A stretch of 64,000 nucleotides of DNA, from the NCBI GenBank assembly GCA_013289695.1, contig JABCZK010000007.1, positions 62,001-126,000 of the forward strand, given 5' to 3'. Positions 8,377 through 15,913 of this stretch are shown here, piece by piece (position 1 is the first letter of the stretch; every line of letters starts with the position of its first letter). The notes under the pieces are model-generated. The model had not been told where the DNA came from, searched no databases, and saw only the letters and a list, made by a program, of their open reading frames with translations. This stretch comes from Acidobacteriota bacterium. Lineage in GTDB: Bacteria; Acidobacteriota; Terriglobia; Acidiferrales; UBA7541. A program made the translations under genes and the position numbers.

Positions 8377-8950
8377 ATAGATCCTCCTCGTGAAGTTGCT
8401 AAATCAAAGAAGACTCGTTAAGGCATGCGGGAACGGCTGCAGCCTTCTTTTTGGGGTTACGCCTAGAGCCCGTCAGACACATGCACGGCTGCGCTTTTAT
8501 GTCCGCGAGCCAATTTTAGACAACAGGAGATAGCAAAAACGCAAGGTCGGACCACTCGGGGAAAGTAGGCTTCTCCTGAAAACGCTGGTGACTGACAAAC
8601 CTCCTAGGACACACACATATAGGAGTCCGAGCTAGCAACCCGATCACCAAAACCTAATGAGACCAAGCATCATATAGGGAAAGCACTTACCGGCATGTAT
8701 AAACAGTGTTCCGCAAAGGTTTGCACATAATGGTGACCCGTTGCTCTTCATGCCTGCCGAGGGCTGCGTCGTGATCCTCGCGTGCTTGCGTCGACGCGTT
8801 TAGGTTCTCATCCCATCTAACGCCGGAACCGGACATCAATTTTAAGCTTCCAATAGCGCGCCCTATGCCCGGCCAAGGGCCGCCCTGGGCCTTAAAAAGG
8901 GCGCTTTACGCCCGCTAAAACCGCCCCAGGGGTACCGCCAAACGTCCTAG
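8377..8950. other. Long intergenic region without a recognisable gene
   Basis: About 570 bases between the metalloprotease-like gene and the recombinase relic. I see short dyads (for example GGGCGCTTTACGCCC near 8898 and CCTAGGGG repeats near 8946) but no convincing frame on either strand. It may be the eroded left part of the integrative element. Confidence 0.5.
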
Positions 8951-9964
8951 GGGACGCCAGGCGGAACGCTGCGCGGGCCGCCTAGGCCGTTATCCAACAG
9001 CTACTTCCCGCGGTTAAACTGGCGGCTGGCGCAGCCCTCGGGCGATGAACTGCACATTGAGCCCTCCACAATCGAGGGCTACCAATACATTTGGAACATC
9101 CGCGTCAAAGATAGCGCAGCCGCCAACATCCCACTGCGGTCCTTCACGGCCCGCGATGCCCAGCGGTTTCTGGAAAGCCTACCCGCAGAACTGTCCCACC
9201 AACGACATCTAAGGATCAAAAACTTTTTGCGCGGTCTATTTACTTGGGCGATCTCAGATGGGTCGTACGTGGGAAACAACCCCTTCGAAAACGCCAAGGC
9301 CGGGGGTCGCTAGGTGGCGGGGGAACTTTCGGGATTATCGGAGGGTGAAAAGATTCGAAGGGCCAAAACGCTGGAATCCAACAAGCATGCGTATTCGCTC
9401 TTGGAAGTTGCTGAGATGCTGGACAAGTTGCCTGAACCCGCGCGTACAGTTTGCGCCGTGGCGGCCTTTACGAGGTTCACGCGCAGCGAACTGATGGGCC
9501 TCAAATGGAGCGATTACGATGGAAAGGAGATTTCAATCCAGCGGAAAATTTGGAGCGGCAAAGAGGGTGCACCTAAAACAGAAGCGCGCGAGGCGGGTGT
9601 TTTTGTAGTGCCTTTGTTGCGAAGGATCCTTACGAAGTACAAGAAAGACTATCCGGCCGGAAAGGACGGTTGGATTTTCAGGGGCGAGAAACTCTTGAGG
9701 CCAATCAATCTGGATAACCTCTCTCGCCGGGGTATCCCCCAGCACATAAATGGCGCTTGGTTCCGCTGGCATGCTTTTAGGCGAGGGCTGGGAACGCGTC
9801 TCAACGAAGCCGGTGTGGACAGCAAAGAAATCCAGAGCATCCTACGGCATGCCGACGTCTCGACAACGATGGCGTTCTACGTGCTACCCGATCAGAAGCG
9901 AGCGCAGAAAGGGTTGAAGAAACTGGAACAGGTGGCGCGCAAGAAGTACAATATCAAGGCGTAG
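8951..9964 (+). pseudogene. Tyrosine recombinase (integrase) interrupted by in-frame TAG
   Basis: Frame 2 is open from 8951 with no ATG and reads an N-terminal core-binding domain (YFPRLNWRL, HIEPSTIEGYQYIW, FTARDAQRFLESL, NFLRGLFTWA) up to AKAGGR. It then meets TAG at 9311-9313 and continues in the same frame from a GTG at 9314 into the catalytic domain: TRSELMGLKWSDY (Arg box), HAFRRGLGTRLNEAGVD (HxxR), ILRHADVSTTMAFYV (His and Tyr nucleophile). Joined, it would be about a full integrase except for a missing start. The 217-residue downstream half alone lacks the core-binding domain and is unlikely to work. The stop shares its last base with the first base of the tRNA. Confidence 0.82.
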
Positions 9965-10040
9965 CCACCGTAGCTCAGTTGGTTAGAGCACCACACTCAT
10001 AACGTGGGGGTCCCCAGTTCGAATCTGGGCGGTGGCACCA
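9964..10040 (+). tRNA. tRNA with CAT anticodon (elongator Met or Ile2)
   Basis: The acceptor stem GCCACCG (9964-9970) pairs perfectly with CGGTGGC; the D-arm is GCTC/GAGC, the anticodon loop CTCATAA, and the T-arm CCCAG TTCGAAT CTGGG, followed by discriminator A and an encoded CCA (10038-10040). The anticodon stem CCACA/CGTGG has an A-C mismatch next to the loop. The paired first base and the lack of three G-C pairs in the anticodon stem argue against the initiator. Elongator Met and lysidine-type Ile cannot be separated by eye. The adjacent recombinase relic suggests an integration site. Confidence 0.93.
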
Positions 10041-10049
10041 CACTTCTCG

Positions 10050-10268
10050 TCACGCAACATCCTCACCGCGCAACCATTTTTCAACATCAGACCAGTAAAA
10101 ACGTAGCACCTTGCCCGCTCTCATCGCTGGTAATGGACGCTTGTTCCGCGCGCGGGTCAATTCATAAACCGTGCGGGCACTATCAAATCTCAAGCGATCT
10201 ACCGCCGGGATCCGGCCGGCCAGGAACGACGCGTGACCAAGGCATGGGACTTTTGGCGTTCCGGTCAA
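10050..10268 (-). CDS. Excisionase-like HTH_17 protein, start uncertain
   Basis: The C-terminal 45 residues (ARTVYELTRARNKRPLPAMR, then GKVLRFYWSDVEKWLRG) form the winged-helix turn used by AlpA/excisionase and MerR-like HTH_17 proteins, with the usual hydrophobic wing and the closing W. The N-terminus is weaker: the frame opens at a TTG (10268) without a clear ribosome binding site, so the gene may start internally or be 5' damaged. Lying beside a recombinase and a tRNA, it is probably the directionality factor of the same decayed element. Confidence 0.58.
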   Translation of the reverse strand: MTGTPKVPCLGHASFLAGRIPAVDRLRFDSARTVYELTRARNKRPLPAMRAGKVLRFYWSDVEKWLRGEDVA

Positions 10269-10319
10269 GCCGACTGCTGTACTGGCGCTTTACAACTCGA
10301 AGAGAAAAAGGAAAATAGC

Positions 10320-10348
10320 TTGACAACTGGGAGATTATTTGTTAGAAT
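10320..10348 (+). promoter_or_regulatory. Sigma-70-type promoter for the Fic gene
   Basis: TTGACA at 10320-10325, a 17-base spacer, and TAGAAT at 10343-10348: a perfect -35 box, ideal spacing and a 5/6 match to the -10. It points at the Fic gene starting at 10386, giving a leader of about 30 bases. Confidence 0.8.
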
Positions 10349-10401
10349 GTTGTGAGATTAGAAGCAGGGCGTTGGGAGAATATTTGTGAGAATGTTGGTA
10401 G
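10337..10401. repeat. Two 20-base imperfect direct repeats over promoter and start codon
   Basis: 10337-10356 and 10382-10401 share ATTTGT(T/G)AGAATGTTG with only a few differences; the spacing is 45 bases. The first copy overlaps the -10 box, the second the ribosome binding and start region of the Fic gene. They could be operator sites for autoregulation or the trace of a small duplication. Confidence 0.65.
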
Positions 10402-11522
10402 AATACATACACGAACAAGCAGACTGGCCGCAGTTTACTTGGGACGCCACGGCTGTCGCCGGTATTTTGTCCGCCGTCAGGCTTCGTCAGGGCGCACTGC
10501 TCGGGAGGATGCGAAGCTACGGCCTTTCTTCCCGTTGGGACGCGACGTTGAAAGTCTTGACGGAAGAGACGATCAAATCGAGCGCGATTGAAGGCGTCGT
10601 CTTGAACCCAGAAAGCGTTCGATCTGCGATAGCGCGAAGACTTGATCTCAACGCCGGCGGCGTTCGGGGTACAGAAGATCGCAACGTGGAAGGCGTTGTG
10701 GAATTGATGCTGGATGCAACTCAAAACTACGAAGCGCCGCTAAATGACGCGCGGTTATTCGGTTGGCACAACAGTTTGTTTCCGGGTGGATATAGTGGCT
10801 TGCACAAAATTCGTGTTGCCGCGTGGCGCGATGCCTCTATGCAGGTTGCTTCCGGACATCGGGTTGGAAAGGAAAAAATTCATTTTGTGGCGCCTCCTGC
10901 CGATCGCGTTGAACCTGAAATGACTGCGTTCTTTGCTTGGATCAACGGCGACAGCCAGCCGGATCCTCTTTTGAAAACTGCGATCGCGCATCTGTGGCTC
11001 GTCACAATTCATCCCTTCCAGGACGGCAACGGCCGCATCACACGCGCGATCTCGGAACTGTGCCTCGCTCGATCAGATGATAGCCAGCAACGCTTTTACA
11101 GCATGTCATCGCAGATTCTTGAAGAGCGAGCGGAGTACTACCGTGTCTTGGAGAGTACGCAAAAAGGCTCCATGGACATCACGGAGTGGCTTGTGTGGTT
11201 CCTGAAATGCCTCGATCGTTCGATTGAAAAGTCGAATTTGATAACCGACAGTGCTTTGGAAAAAGAATCCCTGCTTCGTGGCCTGAAAAATCGATCGATC
11301 ATTCTTAATGATCGCCAAAAGAAGATGCTGAACAAGCTGTTCGATGGGCTCCAAGGTAAATTAACCGCAGATAAGTGGTCCAAGATGACAAACTGCTCGC
11401 ACAACACGGCAATCAATGACATCTCTGATCTCATTGATAAAGGTGCCTTGATTCGAAACGAAGAAGGTGGCAGGAGCACAAGCTATCGGCTCGCCCCAGT
11501 GCCGGTAGGAGAAAAGCAGTGA
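10386..11522 (+). CDS. Fic family protein with N-terminal inhibitory motif
   Basis: A 378-residue protein. The Fic core motif HPFQDGNGRITR is at residues 209-220, with the catalytic His209 and the phosphate-binding GNGR loop intact. An N-terminal helix carries SSAIEG (residues 65-70), matching the (S/T)xxxE(G/N) inhibitory motif of class II Fic proteins that self-inhibit. The N-terminal 110 residues match the DUF4172-type region, and the C-terminal 90 residues form a probable winged helix (WSKMTNCSHNTAINDISDLI). It probably AMPylates a protein target. GTG 10386 has GGGAG 7 bases upstream and is preferred over ATG 10392. Base composition is lower in GC than neighbours, fitting horizontal arrival with the adjacent integrase. 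Confidence 0.9.
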   Translation: MRMLVEYIHEQADWPQFTWDATAVAGILSAVRLRQGALLGRMRSYGLSSRWDATLKVLTEETIKSSAIEGVVLNPESVRSAIARRLDLNAGGVRGTEDRNVEGVVELMLDATQNYEAPLNDARLFGWHNSLFPGGYSGLHKIRVAAWRDASMQVASGHRVGKEKIHFVAPPADRVEPEMTAFFAWINGDSQPDPLLKTAIAHLWLVTIHPFQDGNGRITRAISELCLARSDDSQQRFYSMSSQILEERAEYYRVLESTQKGSMDITEWLVWFLKCLDRSIEKSNLITDSALEKESLLRGLKNRSIILNDRQKKMLNKLFDGLQGKLTADKWSKMTNCSHNTAINDISDLIDKGALIRNEEGGRSTSYRLAPVPVGEKQ

Positions 11523-11552
11523 ATACGCGGGACCACGAGCAGGAGTTTTAAA

Positions 11553-11849
11553 ATGGAAACTGAAAAGACTGCGCACTTGATCCGATACGGAACGATCGCC
11601 AGCCTGGTGTTCTGTGTAGCCGTCGCCGGCTTCTTTCACTTCGCGCCGGCGTATGATGCGCCGGCGGCGATGGCCACCGTCCCGCCCGCCGCAGCAGTTG
11701 CCCAGCCCGCACCGGCGGAATGTTTGCCCAGCGGCAACGGTGCCCCGTGCATTCCGTTCGATAAGATCCAGGAAATGATGGACGCGCAGCCCGATGCGCC
11801 GGATCCCATCCCGACGAATCCGGCAACAGCAAATGAAGAGACAATTTGA
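11553..11849 (+). CDS. Small membrane-anchored Pro/Ala-rich protein
   Basis: A 98-residue protein with one transmembrane helix (GTIASLVFCVAVAGFFHFA, residues 13-31) and a Pro/Ala-rich exterior part containing two Cys (ECLPSGNGAPCIPF). AGGAGTTTTAAA precedes the ATG, a good start. It begins 30 bases after the Fic gene on the same strand, so it may be co-transcribed. I recognise no family; an envelope or conjugation-related accessory role is possible but unsupported. Confidence 0.62.
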   Translation: METEKTAHLIRYGTIASLVFCVAVAGFFHFAPAYDAPAAMATVPPAAAVAQPAPAECLPSGNGAPCIPFDKIQEMMDAQPDAPDPIPTNPATANEETI

Positions 11850-12111
11850 AGGGACTTTTCTAAGGAAAAAGCTTGGATCCTTTTCAGTCGCAACCGGCGA
11901 AAAAATTGGTGAGAGTGGCCAAAGCCGTTCATGGCATTCAGCCTGGGAAGAAGGGAGAAGTTGTGCCGGGGGAAAATCTCAACGCGATTGCCTGGCAATT
12001 CATCCGGGCATGGAAGCGACAGCGGGCGGTGCAAGGTTCGATCGCTAATTTCGAATCCTCAACTCGGCATACGCAAAATTACTCTGCTACCCGCTGCGGC
12101 GTTGACCCGGT
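11850..12111. other. Region with no supported gene
   Basis: About 260 bases between the small membrane protein and the transposase tail. A frame from 11873 reads AKKLVRVAKAVHGIQPGKKG and could be a gene relic, but it runs without a break into the transposon remnant and I cannot assign it. Confidence 0.4.
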
Positions 12112-12267
12112 ATTCTAGTGGCTACCTACAACTCCATCAAGATTCATCGTACACTTCGCACGTCCCCGGCTATGGCTGCTGGCGTGACGGATCGGCTCTG
12201 GAGCGTAGAGGATTTGGTGGCCCTCTGGGGAGCCTACGAGCAACGGGGGGCGGAAACAGCGGCGTAA
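12112..12267 (+). pseudogene. C-terminal tail of a DDE transposase
   Basis: The frame reads TYNSIKIHRTLRTSPAMAAG and then VTDRLWSVEDLVALW before TAA 12265-12267. YN..(K/R)IH.TL..(S/T)PAM..G(V/I)(T/A)D..W is the standard ending of IS1-like/DDE transposases widespread in soil bacteria. Only the last 50 codons remain, with no DDE residues, so it is a dead fragment. Confidence 0.72.
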
Positions 12268-12288
12268 ATGAAGTGAACGCTACGACTC

Positions 12289-12534
12289 ATGGCGTTGGCT
12301 GGCACTACTATATTCGGCGTAATTTCCTTCACTCAACTCGCGGTTCTCGTGGACATTTACATCGAAACCTACAGACTTGGTCCTCCGCCTTTTCTCATGC
12401 CTTCATACCATCAGTTCCCAATCTATAGGCTGAATCGAGATTTGAGGGACGTGGCCCCAATCCTATTCGCGTTTATATGCTGTTTGATTTGGTCCGTCAG
12501 ATCCGTCAAGTTAGAGCAGAAAGATTCAAAGTAG
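12289..12534 (+). CDS. Possible small membrane protein
   Basis: An 81-codon frame with two predicted transmembrane helices (TIFGVISFTQLAVLVDIY near residues 7-24 and VAPILFAFICCLIWSV near 55-70) separated by a Pro/Tyr-rich loop. Hydrophobic patterning suggests a real product, but no ribosome binding site is obvious and no family is recognised. It converges with the DUF2207-like gene. Confidence 0.42.
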   Translation: MALAGTTIFGVISFTQLAVLVDIYIETYRLGPPPFLMPSYHQFPIYRLNRDLRDVAPILFAFICCLIWSVRSVKLEQKDSK

Positions 12535-12564
12535 CCCACTACCGTCGGCCGTCGTTGAGCGATT

Positions 12565-13728
12565 TCATTGCGGAGCCTTGTGATGTTTGTGGGGTCTGGG
12601 AATGTTCAGCTGGAGTACGTTTTCACCGAATTCTTCCGCGTTTTGCGCTAGCAGGTCCGGTAGGCCCGTGAGCACTCCCGCGCCTCGGCTGTAGGCCAGA
12701 TCGAACTGCAGCATTTCGAGAAGATTTTCCGTGAACTCTTCTCCCCAGGCGTGTTCTACGTCGAGAGCCACCGCGTACGAGGTATATTTCTCAAGAGTTT
12801 CCGGCGTCTCGCCGGGTTGATTCTCGTGGTTCAAGCGGTTTGCGTCTGCGCGCGCGAGAAATTCACGAAATCCATCGAGCTTGGCGAGCACCGCGCGACC
12901 GGCATTCGTCGGCGCCTCCAGCAGCCCTTTGAAGATTACATTCACGCAGAAGAAACTGGTGAGCAGCAGCGCGAACTTTCCAGAAGTCAGGGCGCCAAGA
13001 AAGCCAAAACCGAGCAGCGACGACGCGGTGAGCACAATTGGAGGCAAATCGGCGAAGTCGAGTGCGCGCACAGGGCGTCCGTCGCGGCGAAAAAACGAAG
13101 CAATTTTCCAAAGAGTCGGCGGCCAGGCCCGCGCGGCTGCGATTAACGCCGAACTGCCGAGAAATATGAATATGCTGAGGTACACGACCGACGCCACGGA
13201 TGCGATTCGACTAAAGATAGGTACGGAGTAAGAAAGGTATGCAAGCGCGACCACCGAGTAGGCGATCCCGCTGAACCACACAAACGAGTGCGCCGACATC
13301 AGCTCGGGCTCGGCAATCCCGTCCATCGTTTTGCTGAATTTCTCGTAGGTCTGCGATAGCCAAGTACATTCACGCGAGTTGAATTTGTAGGTGTGAATGC
13401 TGGGCGGATAGAAAAGTGTCGTAAGGATGATGGATTCTTCATGCGGGAGTGACGAGTCGGCCGCACGGAATCTTTCCAGAGTGAACCAGTCTTCGTGCTG
13501 CCGGATCCGCAAGTAGCCTTTGGAAGCGAGTGAAACCAGGGCGGCGGCAAAGGCGCGCTCGCATTTTCCGTTGTCGCGTAGATAGGCAGCCAGGGCGGGA
13601 GAAACTCCTGGCGGCGGGTCGTACTGAGTCACGGTGGTTGTCTTCGGGGTCCAGCGGAGGCCCACGACGGTGCCCAGATAGAAAATCAGAAGGATGCCAA
13701 CACAAACCGCATCCAGCGAGTAAGTCAT
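12565..13728 (-). CDS. DUF2207-like integral membrane protein
   Basis: A 387-residue protein with an N-terminal helix (residues 5-24), a soluble middle containing [20 protein letters not shown], where a short winged-helix-like unit follows the first helix as in DUF2207 (YciQ-type) proteins, then helices near 150-200 and 230-265 and a hydrophilic C-terminal region with [15 protein letters not shown] and [16 protein letters not shown], typical of the family. Function is unknown for the whole family. The ATG overlaps the TGA of the carboxylase gene as ATGA, so the two are coupled. Confidence 0.78.
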   Translation of the reverse strand: MTYSLDAVCVGILLIFYLGTVVGLRWTPKTTTVTQYDPPPGVSPALAAYLRDNGKCERAFAAALVSLASKGYLRIRQHEDWFTLERFRAADSSLPHEESIILTTLFYPPSIHTYKFNSRECTWLSQTYEKFSKTMDGIAEPELMSAHSFVWFSGIAYSVVALAYLSYSVPIFSRIASVASVVYLSIFIFLGSSALIAAARAWPPTLWKIASFFRRDGRPVRALDFADLPPIVLTASSLLGFGFLGALTSGKFALLLTSFFCVNVIFKGLLEAPTNAGRAVLAKLDGFREFLARADANRLNHENQPGETPETLEKYTSYAVALDVEHAWGEEFTENLLEMLQFDLAYSRGAGVLTGLPDLLAQNAEEFGENVLQLNIPRPHKHHKAPQ

Positions 13729-15290
13729 AGCGGGATGTTGCCGTGTTTTTTGCGAGGGTTGGTGTCGCGTTTATTTTCGAGGGAGCGTAAGGCCGTGATT
13801 AGTTTGGCGCGGGTGTGGGCAGGTTCGATTACGGCGTCGATGTAGCCTTGTTCGGCGGCTACGAAGGGGTTGGCGAAGCGTTCGCGGAAGTCCGCGATTT
13901 TTTCCTGGCGCAGGGTTTCGCGTTCGGATTCGGGGGCGCGGTCAATTTCTCGTTTGTAGACGATGTTGACGGCGCCTTCGGGGCCCATCACCGCGATTTC
14001 GGCGGTGGGCCAGGCGAAATTAATGTCCGTGCGAATGTGTTTGGAAGCCATGACGCAGTAGGCGCCGCCGTACGCTTTGCGGGTGATGACCGTAATTTTC
14101 GGAACCGTGGCTTCGGCGAACGCGAAGAGCAATTTCGCGCCGTGGCGGATGATGCCGCCAAATTCCTGCTGCGTGCCGGGAAGAAATCCGGGGACGTCTT
14201 CGAACGTGATCAGCGGAATATTGAACGCATCACAGAAACGCACGAAGCGTGCACCTTTCACCGAGGCATTGATGTCGAGGACGCCTGCCAGGAACGCCGG
14301 CTGGTTCGCCACGATGCCGACGGAGCGACCATCGAAGCGCGCAAAGCCCACGACGATATTTTTTGCGTAGTGCTCGTGCACTTCGAAAAATTCGGCATCG
14401 TCCGCGAGCGCGTGGATCACGTCCTTGATGTCGTAGGGCTGTTGCGGATTTTCGGGGACGAGCGCGTTGAGCGAGGGCGTGATGCGGTCCCAGGGATCGC
14501 TGCTGGGTTTTCGCGGCGGGTCGTCCAGATTGTTCGATGGCAAGTAACTGAAAAGCTCGCGGATCATCGCCAGGCATTCGGCGTCATCGCGGGAGATGAA
14601 ATGCGCGACGCCGCTGGTGGCATTGTGGGTCATGGCGCCGCCCAGCTCCTGCTTGGTGACTTCTTCGTGCGTGACCGTTTTGATGACGTCCGGGCCGGTG
14701 ACAAACATATAGGACGTATCGCGAGTCATGAAAATAAAATCGGTGATCGCCGGGGAATAGACGGCGCCGCCGGCGCAGGGGCCCATGATCGCGCTGATCT
14801 GCGGAATCACGCCGCTCGAGAGCGTATTGCGCAGGAAAATTTCCGCATAGCCCGCGAGAGATTTCACTCCCTCCTGAATGCGCGCGCCGCCGGAATCGTT
14901 CAGGCCAATCACGGGAGCGCCAGCGCGCATGGCCAGGTCCATTATTTTCGTGATTTTCGAAGCGTTGGCTTCGGAGAGCGAGCCGCCGAAGACGGTGAAA
15001 TCCTGCGCGAAGACGTACACCAAGCGGCCGCCGATGCGGCCGTAGCCAGTGATGAATCCGTCGCCGGGCGGGCGCTGCGTTTCCATGCCGAAATCGTGGG
15101 AATGATGGCGCACAAATTTGTCGAGTTCTTCGAAAGAGCCTTCATCGAGCAGCAGGTCAACGCGTTCGCGGGCGCTGAGCTTGCCTTGCTTGTGTTCGCG
15201 CTCGCGGCGTTCGGCGCCGCCGCCCGCTTCGGCTTCGGCGTTGAGCTGGCGAAGCTCTTCGAGGCGGTCGTGGTGTTTACGATGGGCCAT
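13725..15290 (-). CDS. pccB: Acyl-CoA carboxylase, carboxyltransferase beta chain (PccB/MmdA type)
   Basis: A 521-residue protein of the usual length for propionyl-CoA carboxylase beta chains. SGGARIQEG near residues 133-141 and [12 protein letters not shown] at 170-181 build the first oxyanion site; in the C-terminal half [16 protein letters not shown] and AYGGAYCVM build the second, and the ending [11 protein letters not shown] is the family terminus. It transfers CO2 from carboxybiotin to propionyl-CoA (or a similar acyl-CoA), giving methylmalonyl-CoA. The biotinylated alpha chain is not in this window. A methylmalonyl-CoA decarboxylase alpha subunit is an alternative. Confidence 0.93.
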   Translation of the reverse strand: MAHRKHHDRLEELRQLNAEAEAGGGAERREREHKQGKLSARERVDLLLDEGSFEELDKFVRHHSHDFGMETQRPPGDGFITGYGRIGGRLVYVFAQDFTVFGGSLSEANASKITKIMDLAMRAGAPVIGLNDSGGARIQEGVKSLAGYAEIFLRNTLSSGVIPQISAIMGPCAGGAVYSPAITDFIFMTRDTSYMFVTGPDVIKTVTHEEVTKQELGGAMTHNATSGVAHFISRDDAECLAMIRELFSYLPSNNLDDPPRKPSSDPWDRITPSLNALVPENPQQPYDIKDVIHALADDAEFFEVHEHYAKNIVVGFARFDGRSVGIVANQPAFLAGVLDINASVKGARFVRFCDAFNIPLITFEDVPGFLPGTQQEFGGIIRHGAKLLFAFAEATVPKITVITRKAYGGAYCVMASKHIRTDINFAWPTAEIAVMGPEGAVNIVYKREIDRAPESERETLRQEKIADFRERFANPFVAAEQGYIDAVIEPAHTRAKLITALRSLENKRDTNPRKKHGNIPL

Positions 15291-15291
15291 T

Positions 15292-15353
15292 GGTGTGATT
15301 CGTGACTTGTGATTTGTGGTTCGTGAGTTGTGAGCAGTGATTGGTGATTAGTG
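15292..15353. repeat. Degenerate GTGATTNGTGA tandem tract
   Basis: Directly upstream of pccB the DNA is a run of overlapping GTGATT, GTGACT, GTGAGT and GTGATTA units of about 7-8 bases. It is too irregular for CRISPR or a microsatellite and codes for nothing plausible. Confidence 0.6.
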
Positions 15354-15847
15354 AACCGCGACCCATGGATTGCGTGAGGCTCTGGGACGCCGCAAATGGA
15401 TTTTTCCAACCATGCATTATTTGGCGATTAGGAAGGAGTGCGGTCTTTTGTTTTCTGCAAGTTACGTTAGGTTTTAATTCCTGTGTCTGGCGATTAGAAA
15501 TGCGGTGACAAGTGAGCGGTGACGAGTGGCTAGAGGCGGCACGGGCGGCGAAGAGATTGCGAAATGGCAGGCGAGCAAAAAGGCCCAATTTGGATCGAAT
15601 AGAAATTGCTAGTAGCCTTTGTTTTGAAGGAGTTGAGTAATTGAGCGGGCTTTCATTTGTATCGAATGGAAGATACGCGGTGCGCGGAAGCGGCGGGTTC
15701 ATGCGGCGAGTTGTGCGCGAATTTTGTAGGTGAACCACAGGACACGGTAGCACGTTGTTCAGGAAAATGCGAACGGTGCGGTGTGGACATTGAGGACGCG
15801 CTGTGAATCTGTAGCGCAACCCCGCCAATCAGGAAATGGGCGCTCCC
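15354..15847. other. Intergenic region without a gene
   Basis: About 490 bases between the GTGATT tract and the REP-like palindrome, upstream of pccB. No frame on either strand looks like protein. It probably holds the pccB promoter, which I cannot place. Confidence 0.5.
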
Positions 15848-15872
15848 AGGGGCGGGTCTGAGACCCGCCCCT
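15848..15872. repeat. REP-like palindrome, copy 1
   Basis: AGGGGCGGGTC pairs perfectly with GACCCGCCCCT around the loop TGA. Sister copies are at 38493, 39068 and 53414. It lies 41 bases past the stop of the BNR-repeat gene. Confidence 0.85.
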
Positions 15873-15913
15873 AGGAATGCAAGTTCCACGGGATCGGCTA
15901 ACCGAGCGGACGG

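Noticed and set aside
8377-8950. Structured ncRNA in the long intergenic region
   Set aside because: Several small hairpins can be drawn, but nothing matches a known RNA by eye and there is no sign of a promoter-terminator pair.
9314-9964. Complete short integrase starting at the GTG after the TAG
   Set aside because: The matching N-terminal domain lies in the same frame just upstream, so this is the C-terminal half of a broken gene.
13815-15305. Plus-strand frame of 496 codons
   Set aside because: It is the exact antisense of pccB; its Gly/Arg/Asp-rich composition is a GC-rich shadow with no motifs.
15292-15353. Possible CRISPR-like repeats
   Set aside because: Units are 7-8 bases, overlapping and degenerate, with no regular spacers and no cas genes in the window.
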